The notes beneath the pieces are model-generated. The model did no database searches. It was not told the origin of the DNA and saw nothing but the letters and a program-made list of their open reading frames with translations. This document shows, one piece after another, positions 24,401-32,124 of a stretch of DNA of 32,124 nucleotides. The DNA comes from Acidobacteriota bacterium (GTDB lineage: Bacteria > Acidobacteriota > Thermoanaerobaculia > Multivoradales > JBCCEF01). Position 1 is the stretch's first letter. Each line of letters opens with the position of its first letter. The position numbers and the translations under genes are program-made. Where the stretch lies: assembly GCA_039030395.1 (NCBI GenBank), contig JBCCEF010000034.1, positions 1 through 32,124 of the forward strand, given 5' to 3'.

Positions 24401-24937
24401 TTAAGCGCCGGCCTTACCCACCTTGCGACGAATGACCTCGTCGGAATACTTGATGCCCTTGCCCTTGTAGGGGTCCGGCTTGCGCAGACTGCGCAATTCC
24501 GCGGCGACCTGGCCGACCTGCTGGCGGTCGGCGCCGGTCACGGTCATATGAAAATTCTTGTCGATTTCGATGTCGATTCCCTCGGGAATCGAGTAGATCA
24601 CCGGATGCGAGTAGCCCAAGGCGAGATGTACCTCGCGGCCCTTCACCTCGGCCCGGTAACCGACACCGACGATGTCTAGTTCCTTCTTGAAGCCCGTCGA
24701 CACGCCTTCGACGGCGTTCGACACGAGGGACCGGAGCAGGCCGTGCATGGAGCGGTCGGTGCCGGAGTCGCTCGGCCGGCCGACGCTGACCTCGCCGTCC
24801 TCGATGGCGACGGAAAAACCGTCGAAAACACTCTGCGAAACCTTGCCCTTGGGACCCTCGGCGGTGAACACGCCTTCGGCGAGATTCACCTTGGTGCCCT
24901 GGGGTACGGGAATCGGCATTCTTCCGATACGAGACAT
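24401..24937 (-). CDS. rplF: 50S ribosomal protein L6
   Basis: A 178-residue protein near the factor-binding site of the large subunit. It opens with MSRIGRMPIPVPQGTKVNL and ends with the signature PDPYKGKGIKYSDEVIRRKVGKAGA. Length equals the family norm. It lies between rpsH and rplR, as usual for the spc operon. Confidence 0.97.
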   Translation of the reverse strand: MSRIGRMPIPVPQGTKVNLAEGVFTAEGPKGKVSQSVFDGFSVAIEDGEVSVGRPSDSGTDRSMHGLLRSLVSNAVEGVSTGFKKELDIVGVGYRAEVKGREVHLALGYSHPVIYSIPEGIDIEIDKNFHMTVTGADRQQVGQVAAELRSLRKPDPYKGKGIKYSDEVIRRKVGKAGA

Positions 24938-24952
24938 CTCTTCAATCCCCCT

Positions 24953-25351
24953 CTACCAGATCTCGCACAGGACTTCGCCGCCCACCCGCTGGGCTCGCGC
25001 CTGCTCATCGGACAGCAGTCCATGGGAGGTGGAGACGATCGCCACGCCCAGACCATTCTTGATCTGCGGCACCTCGTCGGCGCCGCGGTACACCCGACGG
25101 CCAGGCTTACTGATCCGCGCCAGGTGCGAAATCGCCGGAGTGCCCTCGTCGTCGTAGCGCAGGTAGATGCGCAGGACGCCCTGAGGCTTCTCTTCGACCA
25201 CCTTGAAATCTTCGATGTAGCCCTCGTCCTTGAGGACCTTGACGAACGCCAGCTTGACCTTCGAGAGCGGCGCGTCCACGCGGTCGTGCTTGCTCAAGAT
25301 AGCGTTGCGAATGCGGCTCATAAGATCCGCGATCGGATCACTCATCGTCAT
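24953..25351 (-). CDS. rpsH: 30S ribosomal protein S8
   Basis: A 132-residue protein that binds helix 21 of 16S rRNA; in E. coli it also represses spc operon translation. MSDPIADLMSRIRNAI and the C-terminal SHGLLSDEQARAQRVGGEVLCEIW are diagnostic. The ATG at 25351 has GAGGAG six bases upstream; a second ATG two codons later is possible. Longer upstream frames overlap rpsN. Confidence 0.96.
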   Translation of the reverse strand: MTMSDPIADLMSRIRNAILSKHDRVDAPLSKVKLAFVKVLKDEGYIEDFKVVEEKPQGVLRIYLRYDDEGTPAISHLARISKPGRRVYRGADEVPQIKNGLGVAIVSTSHGLLSDEQARAQRVGGEVLCEIW

Positions 25352-25368
25352 GATCTGCTCCTCGAGCC

Positions 25369-25554
25369 TTACCAGCTCGCCTTGATCACGCCCGGCAGAT
25401 AGCCGTGGAGCGCCAGGTCCCGCAGGTGGATCCGGCACAGGCCGAACTTGCGGTAGTAGCCCCGGGGACGCCCGCAAATCCGGCAGCGGTTGCGGTGGCG
25501 GGTGGAAAACTTCGGCTTCTTGTGCGACTTCGCGACTTTCGCGGCGGTAGCCAT
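25369..25554 (-). CDS. rpsN: 30S ribosomal protein S14, short zinc type
   Basis: A 61-residue protein of the short, zinc-binding S14 class. Ligands are C24, C27, C40 and H43 ([18 protein letters not shown]). Most zinc-type S14 proteins have four cysteines, so His in the last place is a variant, but it can still hold zinc. The C-terminus PGVIKASW is typical. It lies between rplE and rpsH. Confidence 0.95.
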   Translation of the reverse strand: MATAAKVAKSHKKPKFSTRHRNRCRICGRPRGYYRKFGLCRIHLRDLALHGYLPGVIKASW

Positions 25555-25565
25555 TCCTTATCTCC

Positions 25566-26168
25566 TTACGACCTGCCCGCGGCGGCGCGGGGCTGACGGA
25601 ACGGCATACCGAGCTCGCGCAGCATGAACAGCGCGCGCTCGTCGTTGCCGGCCGTCGTCACGATGGTGACGTTCAAGCCCTGGGACTTGTCGACGGTGTT
25701 GTAGTCGATCTCCGGAAAGATCAAGTGATCCTGGACACCTAGGGTGTAGTTGCCGCGACCGTCGAAGCTCTTCGTCGGGATGCCCCTGAAGTCACGCACC
25801 CGCGGCAGGGCGGTCGAGATCAAGCGATCCAGAAAATCCCACATGCGCGTTCCCCGCAGGGTGACCCGGGCGCCGATCGGCATGCCCTCGCGCAGCTTGA
25901 AGTTCGAAATCGACTTGTGGGCGCGGGTGGTCATCGGAAGCTGCCCGGCGATCGCCGTCAGTTCCGCAACGGCGTTGTCCAGAACCTTGATGTTCTGGAT
26001 CGCCTCGCCAACGCCCATGTTGAGGCTCACCTTGACCAGGCGCGGAACGCCCATCGGGTTCTCGATGTCGAACTCCTTGCGGAGCTTCGGCACCACCTCT
26101 TCGAAATATTTCGTCCGCAGGCGGGGGGTGTAGCCGTTCGCCGCCTCGGTATTTTTCTTATCTGCCAT
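25566..26168 (-). CDS. rplE: 50S ribosomal protein L5
   Basis: A 200-residue protein of the central protuberance that binds 5S rRNA and touches the P-site t[52 protein letters not shown] and [23 protein letters not shown] are conserved L5 blocks. The N-terminus is about 15 residues longer and the C-terminus ([12 protein letters not shown]) slightly extended compared with E. coli. Confidence 0.97.
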   Translation of the reverse strand: MADKKNTEAANGYTPRLRTKYFEEVVPKLRKEFDIENPMGVPRLVKVSLNMGVGEAIQNIKVLDNAVAELTAIAGQLPMTTRAHKSISNFKLREGMPIGARVTLRGTRMWDFLDRLISTALPRVRDFRGIPTKSFDGRGNYTLGVQDHLIFPEIDYNTVDKSQGLNVTIVTTAGNDERALFMLRELGMPFRQPRAAAGRS

Positions 26169-26207
26169 CGTCTTCTCGCCTCAAATCTCGAATCAGCGCC
26201 TCGCGCA

Positions 26208-26531
26208 TCAACGCAGCGTCGCGCCGCTCTTCTTCGCCACCCGGACACCGTTGCCGTCGTCCAGGCGCTTGCGCCCGATGCGCGTCGGCTTGCCCGTTTC
26301 CGGGCAGATGACCATCAGGTTGGAAACGTGGATCGGCGCCTCGCGTTCGAGCACGCCGCCCTGGATCCCCTGCTGCGGATTGGGGCGCGTGTGCCGCTTG
26401 ATCAGGTTGACCCGCTCGACCACCGCCCGGCGCTCTCCGGCCAGGACCCGCAGGACCTTGCCCTTGGCACCGCGGTCCTTGCCGGCGATGACCAGCACCT
26501 GGTCGCCTTTCTTGACATGCAGTTTGTTCAT
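26208..26531 (-). CDS. rplX: 50S ribosomal protein L24
   Basis: A 107-residue protein that starts large-subunit assembly. The KOW motif GDQVLVIAGKDRGAKGKVLRV lies near the N-terminus. The ATG overlaps the rplN stop by one base (TAATG), so re-initiation is likely. The frame is open far upstream only as a shadow of rplN. Confidence 0.96.
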   Translation of the reverse strand: MNKLHVKKGDQVLVIAGKDRGAKGKVLRVLAGERRAVVERVNLIKRHTRPNPQQGIQGGVLEREAPIHVSNLMVICPETGKPTRIGRKRLDDGNGVRVAKKSGATLR

Positions 26532-26899
26532 TACAGCACCTCCGGCGCGAGGGAAACGATCTTCATGAAGCGCTTCTCCCGTAGCTCCCGGGCCACCGGG
26601 CCGAACACGCGGGTACCGACCGGTTCTCCGGCTTCGTTGACCAGCACCGCCGAGTTGTTGTCGAAGCGGATATAGCTTCCGTCCCGCCGACGCTGCTCCT
26701 TGCGGGTGCGCACGATCACCGCCTGCACCACCTGACCCTTCTTCACGGTGCCGTCCGGCGACGCCTCTTTGACCGAGGCGGTGATCACGTCGCCCACCCG
26801 ACCGTACTGGCCGGAGGAGCCGCCGCGCAGGTGAATGCAGGCGATCTTTTTGGCGCCCGAGTTGTCGGCGACATCCAATACCGTTCCCATCTGGATCAT
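26531..26899 (-). CDS. rplN: 50S ribosomal protein L14
   Basis: A 122-residue protein of the subunit interface (bridge B8) and partner of silencing factor Rsf[20 protein letters not shown] and the core [33 protein letters not shown] are conserved, and the length is the family norm. It shares one base with rplX. Confidence 0.97.
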   Translation of the reverse strand: MIQMGTVLDVADNSGAKKIACIHLRGGSSGQYGRVGDVITASVKEASPDGTVKKGQVVQAVIVRTRKEQRRRDGSYIRFDNNSAVLVNEAGEPVGTRVFGPVARELREKRFMKIVSLAPEVL

Positions 26900-26911
26900 G
26901 GCTGGACTCCC

Positions 26912-27199
26912 CTACTCGGCCCGCTTGAGAATTTCTTTGACCCGCCAGCGCTTGCTCTTCGACAGCGGCCGGGTCGAGATAATCGAAACCTGGTCGCCGA
27001 TGCGGCACTCGTTGGCCTCGTCATGAGCGGCGAACCGGGTGGTCCTCTTCATATAGCGCAGGTAGAGCGGGTGCATCGTCGTCTTGTTGACGGCGACGGT
27101 GACGGTCTTGTCCATCTTGTCGCTCACCACAATGCCCACCTTCGATTGCTGCCGTCCGCGCGCCTTCGGCGTGGTCGTTTCCGTTGCTTCCGTCATCAT
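26912..27199 (-). CDS. rpsQ: 30S ribosomal protein S17
   Basis: A 95-residue OB-fold protein. GIVVSDKMDKTVTVAVNKTTMHPLY and GDQVSIISTRPLSKSKRWRVKEIL are diagnostic. Compared with E. coli it has about a dozen more residues at the start, rich in Thr and Glu. Two adjacent ATG codons exist; the first overlaps the rpmC stop (ATGA), the second is better spaced from GGGAGG. Confidence 0.95.
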   Translation of the reverse strand: MMTEATETTTPKARGRQQSKVGIVVSDKMDKTVTVAVNKTTMHPLYLRYMKRTTRFAAHDEANECRIGDQVSIISTRPLSKSKRWRVKEILKRAE

Positions 27200-27396
27200 G
27201 CCCCTCCCTGGGCGCGCTTTTCGCGCAGGACCGTCAGCACCCGGGCCAGATCCCGCTTGGCCTCGCGCACTTTGGACGGCTTTTCGAGCTGTCCGGTCAC
27301 TTTGTGCAGGCGCAGGACGAACAGCTGCTGCGCAAGCTCCCGCTCCTTCTCGAGGAGCTCATCAATCTGCTGCTCTCGCAGTTCCGAAGCCTTCAT
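27196..27396 (-). CDS. rpmC: 50S ribosomal protein L29
   Basis: A 66-residue helical hairpin protein next to the tunnel exit, where trigger factor and SRP bind together with L23. MKASELREQQIDELLEKERELAQQLFVLRLHKVTGQLEKPSKVREAKRDLARVLTVLRE pattern is typical. It overlaps rpsQ by four bases. Confidence 0.96.
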   Translation of the reverse strand: MKASELREQQIDELLEKERELAQQLFVLRLHKVTGQLEKPSKVREAKRDLARVLTVLREKRAQGGA

Positions 27397-27404
27397 GTTC
27401 TACC

Positions 27405-27824
27405 TCACCTCAGCTCGTCGTTGCGCGTCACAAAACGGGTCTTGATCGGCAGCTTGTAGGAAGCCAACCGCATCGCCTGAGCGGCGGTCTCGGCGTCGAC
27501 CCCTTCCAGTTCGTAGAGGATACGGCCCGGCTTGACCACCGCCACCCACTCCTCCGGCGCGCCCTTACCCTTACCCATACGGGTTTCCAGAGGCTTTTTG
27601 GTGACCGGCTTGTCCGGAAAGATCCGGATCCAGACCTTGCCGCCACGCTTGATGGAGCGGGTGATCGCGATACGGGCGGACTCGATCTGCCGGGCGGTGA
27701 TCCACACCGGTTCGAGGGCCTGCAGGGCGTAGTCGCCGAAGGCGATGTAGTCCCCGCCCTTGGCGTTGCCCGTGCGGCGACCGCGGTGCTCCTTGCGATA
27801 TTTGACCTTCTTCGGCATCAACAT
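27405..27824 (-). CDS. rplP: 50S ribosomal protein L16
   Basis: A 139-residue protein at the A-site tRNA elbow. It begins with [16 protein letters not shown] and contains the conserved [24 protein letters not shown] segment, where bacteria often hydroxylate an Arg. The first ATG is better placed behind GGAG than the one two codons later. Confidence 0.97.
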   Translation of the reverse strand: MLMPKKVKYRKEHRGRRTGNAKGGDYIAFGDYALQALEPVWITARQIESARIAITRSIKRGGKVWIRIFPDKPVTKKPLETRMGKGKGAPEEWVAVVKPGRILYELEGVDAETAAQAMRLASYKLPIKTRFVTRNDELR

Positions 27825-27855
27825 GGCTTACGTCTCCAATCTCTCCAGGCGCCCG

Positions 27856-28506
27856 TCAGGCCGTGGCCCGGCGGCGGCGCTCGCGCAGCAAGTCACCCTT
27901 GTAGACCCACACCTTGACCCCGATGAGGCCGTAGGTGGTGTTCGCTTCGGCCAGGCCGTAGTCGATGTCCGCCTTCAGCGTGTGGAGCGGCAAGCGGCCT
28001 TCCTGATACCACTCAGTGCGGGCGATTTCGTGGCCGCCGAGGCGGCCGGAAACCATGATCTTGACGCCCTTTGCTCCGAACCGGAAGGCCGATTCCATGG
28101 CCTTGCGCATCGCCCGCCGGAAAGACACTCGGCGAGTGAGCTGGCCGGCGATGGACTGGGCGACGAGTTGCGCGTCGAGCTCCGGCCGCTGTACTTCCTG
28201 AATGTTGATGTGCACTTCCCGGCCGAGTTGCTTGATCAGATCGTCGCGCAGCTTGTCCACTTCGGCGCCCTTGCGGCCGATGATGATACCCGGCCGCGAG
28301 GTATAGATGGTCACCCGCATGCGCTCGGCGGCGCGCTCGATGTCGATCTCGCTGACGCCGGCATGAGCCAGACGCTTCTTCAGGCCTTCCCGCAATTTGA
28401 CGTCTTCCAGCAAGGTGTCCGCGTAGTTGCTCTCGGCGTACCAGCGCGAATGCCAGGTCTTGTTGTAGACCAGCCGGAACCCGTAAGGGTGTGTCTTCTG
28501 TCCCAC
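27856..28506 (-). CDS. rpsC: 30S ribosomal protein S3
   Basis: A 216-residue protein at the mRNA entry tunnel with helicase function. A KH domain with [15 protein letters not shown] is visible around residue 75, and the C-terminal domain carries [31 protein letters not shown]. The start is GTG, with GGAG inside the end of rplV, only two bases from its stop. Confidence 0.97.
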   Translation of the reverse strand: MGQKTHPYGFRLVYNKTWHSRWYAESNYADTLLEDVKLREGLKKRLAHAGVSEIDIERAAERMRVTIYTSRPGIIIGRKGAEVDKLRDDLIKQLGREVHINIQEVQRPELDAQLVAQSIAGQLTRRVSFRRAMRKAMESAFRFGAKGVKIMVSGRLGGHEIARTEWYQEGRLPLHTLKADIDYGLAEANTTYGLIGVKVWVYKGDLLRERRRRATA

Positions 28507-28508
28507 GA

Positions 28509-28859
28509 CTACTCTCCTTCTCCGGACCGGCTGTCCAGTTTGATCGTGATGTGGCTCTGCCGCTTCAAAATGCGGAAAGCGCGTCCCATCGGTTGCGGCC
28601 GCAACCGCTTCAGGGTCGGACCGCCGTCCACATGGATTTCCTTGACGTACAGGCGATCGATATCGGCCTGCTCGTCGCGGTTCTCGGCATTGGCTACCGC
28701 CGACTTGAGCAGTTTCTCGATCGGCCGAGCTGCCGCCTTTTGGGTCAGCTTCAAGATGGAAGCCGCCTCATCCACCTCTTTGCCGCGGATCAAGTCCGCC
28801 ACCAGCCGTACTTTCTGGGGCGATGCCTGATGAAAACGGAGCCGCGCTGTCACTTCCAT
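28509..28859 (-). CDS. rplV: 50S ribosomal protein L22
   Basis: A 116-residue protein whose long beta hairpin lines the nascent-chain tunnel. [29 protein letters not shown] and the hairpin region [29 protein letters not shown] are diagnostic. The tunnel tip is intact, so no obvious macrolide-resistance deletion is present. Confidence 0.97.
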   Translation of the reverse strand: MEVTARLRFHQASPQKVRLVADLIRGKEVDEAASILKLTQKAAARPIEKLLKSAVANAENRDEQADIDRLYVKEIHVDGGPTLKRLRPQPMGRAFRILKRQSHITIKLDSRSGEGE

Positions 28860-28896
28860 CGTCGAAGCCTCCTGAGCTTCCGGAACCCGACACGCC

Positions 28897-29187
28897 CTAG
28901 CGGGCGCGGGCTCCCCGCTCGTTCTTCCTGCCGCCGGCGTGGCTGCGGAAGGTCCGCGTCATGGCGAACTCCCCAAGCTTGTGGCCGACCATGTTCTCGC
29001 TGACATACACCGGGATGAACTTCGCCCCGTTGTGGACCGCGATCGTGTGGCCCACCATGTCCGGAATCACCGTCGAACGTCGGGACCAGGTCTTGATCAC
29101 CCGCTTCTGCCCCGACTCGTTCATCCTGTCTACCTTGGCGACGAGGTGATCGTCGATGAAGTAGCCCTTCTTTAGTGAACGCGACAT
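28897..29187 (-). CDS. rpsS: 30S ribosomal protein S19
   Basis: A 96-residue protein of the small-subunit head, partner of S13. [38 protein letters not shown] and [18 protein letters not shown] are all standard. Confidence 0.97.
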   Translation of the reverse strand: MSRSLKKGYFIDDHLVAKVDRMNESGQKRVIKTWSRRSTVIPDMVGHTIAVHNGAKFIPVYVSENMVGHKLGEFAMTRTFRSHAGGRKNERGARAR

Positions 29188-29202
29188 TTTCGTCTCCTCC
29201 CG

Positions 29203-30030
29203 CTACTTCTTCTTGCGGCGCCGCACGATCATGCCGTCGGTGCGCTTGTTGTTACGCGTCTTGTATCCCTTGGTGGGCACACCCCACGGCGTACAGGGGT
29301 GACGGCCGCCGGAGGAGCGCCCTTCACCACCGCCCATCGGATGGTCTACGGGGTTCATCACCACGCCACGGTTGTGCGGCCGACGACCGCGCCAGCGGTT
29401 ACGGCCGGCCTTGCCCAAGGACACGTTCTCATGCTCGAGATTGCCCACCTGGCCGATGGTGGCATAGCAGGTCATCAGCACCTTGCGGACCTCGCCGGAG
29501 GGCAGCTTGACCTGAGCATAGGCACCTTCCTTCGCCATCAACTGAGCGCCGGCGCCGGCACTGCGCACCAGCTGGCCGCCCTTGCCGGGACGCAATTCCA
29601 CGTTGTGGATGATGGTGCCCAGGGGAATCTTGGCGAGCGGCAGGCAGTTGCCGGGGTTGATCTCCGCGGCCTCACCGGCCATCACCGTATCGCCCACCTC
29701 CAGGCCCTTGACGTACAGCATGTAGCGCTTGTCGCCGTCGGCGTAGTGCAGCAGCGCGATGCGGGCAGAGCGGTTGGGATCGTATTCGATCGTCGCCACC
29801 TTCGCCGGCACGTCGTGCTTGTTGCGCTTGAAGTCGATCTGGCGGTAGCGCTGCTTGTGGCCGCCGCCGCGGAACCAGATGGTCTGCTGACCGGAGTTGT
29901 TCCGCCCGCCGGAGCGCTTCTTGCCCTTGGTCAGCGGCTTGTGCGGCCGCGTCTCGGTGATCTCGTCGAAGGCCGGATAGGTCTGGAAACGGCTGGCCGG
30001 ATTGGTCGGCTTTCTCTGTTTGATCGCCAT
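29203..30030 (-). CDS. rplB: 50S ribosomal protein L2
   Basis: A 275-residue protein essential for subunit joining and peptidyl transfer. The OB and SH3-like domains ([29 protein letters not shown]-type loop [16 protein letters not shown]) and the active-centre loop [13 protein letters not shown] with its conserved His are intact. The C-terminal basic tail ends in RRRKKK. Confidence 0.97.
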   Translation of the reverse strand: MAIKQRKPTNPASRFQTYPAFDEITETRPHKPLTKGKKRSGGRNNSGQQTIWFRGGGHKQRYRQIDFKRNKHDVPAKVATIEYDPNRSARIALLHYADGDKRYMLYVKGLEVGDTVMAGEAAEINPGNCLPLAKIPLGTIIHNVELRPGKGGQLVRSAGAGAQLMAKEGAYAQVKLPSGEVRKVLMTCYATIGQVGNLEHENVSLGKAGRNRWRGRRPHNRGVVMNPVDHPMGGGEGRSSGGRHPCTPWGVPTKGYKTRNNKRTDGMIVRRRKKK

Positions 30031-30033
30031 GGT

Positions 30034-30324
30034 CTAGACCCCCTCGAAGAACTCGATCGACTTCTCACCATCGACCAACCGAACGTAGGCCTTCTTCCAA
30101 TCCGGACGCCGGCCGAAATAGCGGCCTTGGCGGCGCAGCTTGCCATGCATATTGGCCATGCGGACTTCCGCCACCCGCACTCCGAACTGGGCTTCTACGG
30201 CCTTCTTGACCTCGATCTTGTTGGCGCTCCTGTCGACCTCGAAGGCGACGATGTTGCGGTCTTCGCGCAACTCCGTGGACTTCTCGGTGATCAGCGGCCG
30301 GCGAATGACGTCTTGAACTCTCAT
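30034..30324 (-). CDS. rplW: 50S ribosomal protein L23
   Basis: A 96-residue protein at the tunnel exit, the main docking site for trigger factor and SRP. IRRPLITEKSTEL and FEVDRSANKIEVKKAVEAQFGV are diagnostic. The ATG overlaps the rplD stop by four bases and the gene ends three bases before rplB. Confidence 0.97.
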   Translation of the reverse strand: MRVQDVIRRPLITEKSTELREDRNIVAFEVDRSANKIEVKKAVEAQFGVRVAEVRMANMHGKLRRQGRYFGRRPDWKKAYVRLVDGEKSIEFFEGV

Positions 30325-30944
30325 TTCGAAAGCACCTCCACCAGCCGGTTCAGGGCCCCTTCGCTGAGCAGCAGATGCGGCCGGCCGACGACGTCGTACA
30401 CGTTGACCGCCAGTGCATCGACCGTCTTCAACGCCGGGTTGTTGCGGGCCGCGCGATCGAGGTTGACGTTGTCTCGCGAGTCGACCAACAGCGCCTTGCC
30501 CTCCACCCCGAGACCGCCCAACTGCGCGGCGAGCTCCTGGGTGCGATGGCTCGACAGCTCGAAGGAGTCGAGCACCGTGATCTGCTCGTCGGCCAGCTTG
30601 CGCGACAGCACCGATTTCAGCGCGTTGCGCTTCTCGCGCGGCGTCAGTCCTTTTTCGTGGCTGCGCACCTGCGGGCCGTGAACGATGCCGCCCTTGCGCC
30701 ACTTCGGGTTGCGGATATCGCCCACCCGGGCGCGGCCGGTACCCTTCTGACGCCACAGCTTGCGACCGGAACCGGAAACCTCGGACCGGGACTTGACCTT
30801 GTGGGTGCCGCGGCGGGCAGCCGCCTGTACCGCGGTGACCGCCTCGTGGATCAGGTGCTCCTTATAGGGGTACCCGAAGACCGCTTCCGGGAGATCGATC
30901 TCCCGCAGGTCCTTATTGTCGAGGCTCTTGACTGAAATTTTCAT
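30321..30944 (-). CDS. rplD: 50S ribosomal protein L4
   Basis: A 207-residue protein. The extended tunnel loop WRQKGTGRARVGDIRNPKWRKGG is complete, without macrolide-resistance changes that I can recognise. In E. coli L4 also represses its own operon; no leader is inside the window to judge that here. Confidence 0.97.
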   Translation of the reverse strand: MKISVKSLDNKDLREIDLPEAVFGYPYKEHLIHEAVTAVQAAARRGTHKVKSRSEVSGSGRKLWRQKGTGRARVGDIRNPKWRKGGIVHGPQVRSHEKGLTPREKRNALKSVLSRKLADEQITVLDSFELSSHRTQELAAQLGGLGVEGKALLVDSRDNVNLDRAARNNPALKTVDALAVNVYDVVGRPHLLLSEGALNRLVEVLSK

Positions 30945-30961
30945 CTCGATTTCCTTCCGCC

Positions 30962-31591
30962 TCAGCCGCGCTTCGCTCGCTGGATCGCCAGATAGCCGCC
31001 CCGCGACCCCGGAACGGCGCCCTTGAGATAGATCAGATTGCGCTCTTCGTCGACCTTGACCACCTTCAGATTCTTGGTGGTCACCCGCGCGGCGCCCATC
31101 TGCCCCGGCAGACGCACCCCCGGGAAGACGCGCGACGGCGAAGCCGACTGGCCGACGGAGCCCGGAGCGCGATGGAACATCGAACCGTGGGTCGCCCGGC
31201 CGCCGCCGAAGCCGTGGCGCTTCATGACGCCTTGAAAGCCCTTGCCCTTGCTAGTGCCCATCACGTCGACGAAGTCGCCTTCCTCGAAGATCGAGGCCTT
31301 GATCTCGTCGCCGGCGGCGGGCTCGTCGTCGCTGCCGATGGGAAACTCCATCAGGTGGCGGAGCGGATCCACTCCGGCCTTCTTGAAGTGCCCGGCACGC
31401 GGTTGGTTGACCCTGTTCGGGGTGTCGTCCTCGACCAGGCCGACCTGCACCGCGGCGTATTCGTCGCGCTCCTCGGTCTTGACCTGGACCACCTGACAGG
31501 GCCCGGCCTTGACGACGGTCACCGGTACGGCGCGTCCGTCTTCCATGTAGATCTGGGTCATGCCCAGCTTCTTGCCCAAGAGTCCTTGCAT
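30962..31591 (-). CDS. rplC: 50S ribosomal protein L3
   Basis: A 209-residue protein reaching to the peptidyl transferase centre. [15 protein letters not shown] and the loop [23 protein letters not shown] are typical; the Gln in VGQ matches the residue methylated by PrmB in other species. The ATG at 31591 has GAGGTG upstream, which includes the rpsJ stop. A GTG three codons earlier is less well spaced. Confidence 0.96.
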   Translation of the reverse strand: MQGLLGKKLGMTQIYMEDGRAVPVTVVKAGPCQVVQVKTEERDEYAAVQVGLVEDDTPNRVNQPRAGHFKKAGVDPLRHLMEFPIGSDDEPAAGDEIKASIFEEGDFVDVMGTSKGKGFQGVMKRHGFGGGRATHGSMFHRAPGSVGQSASPSRVFPGVRLPGQMGAARVTTKNLKVVKVDEERNLIYLKGAVPGSRGGYLAIQRAKRG

Positions 31592-31602
31592 CGTCCCCAC
31601 CT

Positions 31603-31920
31603 CTAGCGGTCGAAGGCTTTGATTTCGACATCCACACCGGCCGGCAGCTCGAGCTTCATCAGCGCGTCGACGGTCTGACTCGTCGGCTCGAAGATGTCGA
31701 GCAGTCGCTTGTGGGTGCGGATCTCGAACTGCTCCCGCGACTTCTTGTCGACGTGCGGCGAGCGGTTCACGGTGTACCGCGCGATGTGCGTGGGCAGGGG
31801 AATCGGTCCGACCACCCGGGCGCCGGTCCTCCGCGCCGTATCCACGATTTCATACGTGGAGGTGTCCAAGATCCGATAGTCGTAAGCCTTCAGGCGAATG
31901 CGGATTTTTTCGTTATCCAT
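31603..31920 (-). CDS. rpsJ: 30S ribosomal protein S10 (NusE)
   Basis: A 105-residue protein of the small-subunit head, also the NusE antitermination factor that links RNA polymerase to ribosomes. [45 protein letters not shown] and RTHKRLLDI are diagnostic. GAGGAAG precedes the ATG. It follows tuf after 65 bp. Confidence 0.97.
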   Translation of the reverse strand: MDNEKIRIRLKAYDYRILDTSTYEIVDTARRTGARVVGPIPLPTHIARYTVNRSPHVDKKSREQFEIRTHKRLLDIFEPTSQTVDALMKLELPAGVDVEIKAFDR

Positions 31921-31985
31921 GATCTTCCTCGATTCCCCGAACTCGTTTCACCCGACCGAGCCGTCGGCCGGATAAGCCCGTCGCC

Positions 31986-32124
31986 CTATTCGACGATCTC
32001 GGTGACGGTTCCGGCTCCGACGGTGCGGCCGCCTTCGCGGATGGCGAAGCGCACGCCCTTCTCCATCGCGATCGGAGCGATCAGCGTCACGTCCAGGTTC
32101 ACGCTGTCGCCGGGCATCACCATC
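31986..32124 (-). CDS. tuf: Elongation factor Tu, C-terminal end only
   Basis: The window holds the last 45 codons and a stop. They match the end of EF-Tu domain [46 protein letters not shown]-Tu delivers aminoacyl-tRNA to the ribosome. Most of the gene lies beyond the right edge. Its position just before rpsJ suggests that the str operon (rpsL, rpsG, fusA, tuf) precedes the S10 operon. Confidence 0.95.
   Translation of the reverse strand, partial: MVMPGDSVNLDVTLIAPIAMEKGVRFAIREGGRTVGAGTVTEIVE

Noticed and set aside
29299-30681. A 460-codon plus-strand open frame opposite rplB, rplW and rplD
   Set aside because: It covers three certain ribosomal genes on the other strand and crosses their boundaries, as expected from GC-rich shadow frames.

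Overview
The window is high-GC bacterial chromosome. Gene style suggests an Acidobacteriota-like organism, possibly near Thermoanaerobaculia or Holophagae: a Ser/Thr kinase with a C-terminal membrane anchor, paired M16 peptidases, a lipoprotein of the sulfatase superfamily ending in an LRSLGYL-type tail, and a very small FLVRLW-type protein. This placement is inferred from family habits, not from a phylogeny. No rRNA, tRNA, CRISPR array, insertion sequence, integrase or phage gene was seen.

Right half (about 17.2-32.1 kb, minus strand): one long ribosomal-protein superoperon. In transcription order it reads tuf (3' end only, cut by the window edge), rpsJ, rplC, rplD, rplW, rplB, rpsS, rplV, rpsC, rplP, rpmC, rpsQ, rplN, rplX, rplE, rpsN, rpsH, rplF, rplR, rpsE, rpmD, rplO, secY, adk, infA, rpmJ, rpsM, rpsK, rpsD, rpoA, rplQ. 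A perfect 14-bp terminator hairpin closes it. S10, spc and alpha operons are fused. map, often found between adk and infA, is missing; adk is a short-lid form; S4, S14 and L36 are zinc-ligand types. The only long gap is 263 bp of structured sequence before rpsD.

Left half (1-17.2 kb): shorter transcription units in both directions. suhB, an M23 envelope peptidase and a bactofilin-like protein form a minus-strand unit that looks like a cell-envelope or cell-shape module. A PilT-like ATPase with an added C-terminal coiled coil is divergent from an O6-methylguanine methyltransferase. lexA is divergent from two M16 peptidases (one with its zinc site, one without), and the second M16 gene converges on a large membrane-anchored Ser/Thr kinase. 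An EF-G paralogue with an altered GTPase site is followed by a small M50-type site-2 protease that seems to start at CTG. Two exported proteins and a sulfatase-superfamily lipoprotein complete the region.

The least explained signal is a roughly 120-bp hairpin-forming element present twice (3916-4035 and 6176-6297) plus one partial copy (about 3844-3885). Both full copies begin one base after a stop codon (pilT-like and lexA), in the same orientation to that gene. Paired bases in their stems differ in a compensatory way, so a folded structure seems to be conserved. Nothing else here clearly forms a new multi-gene system.
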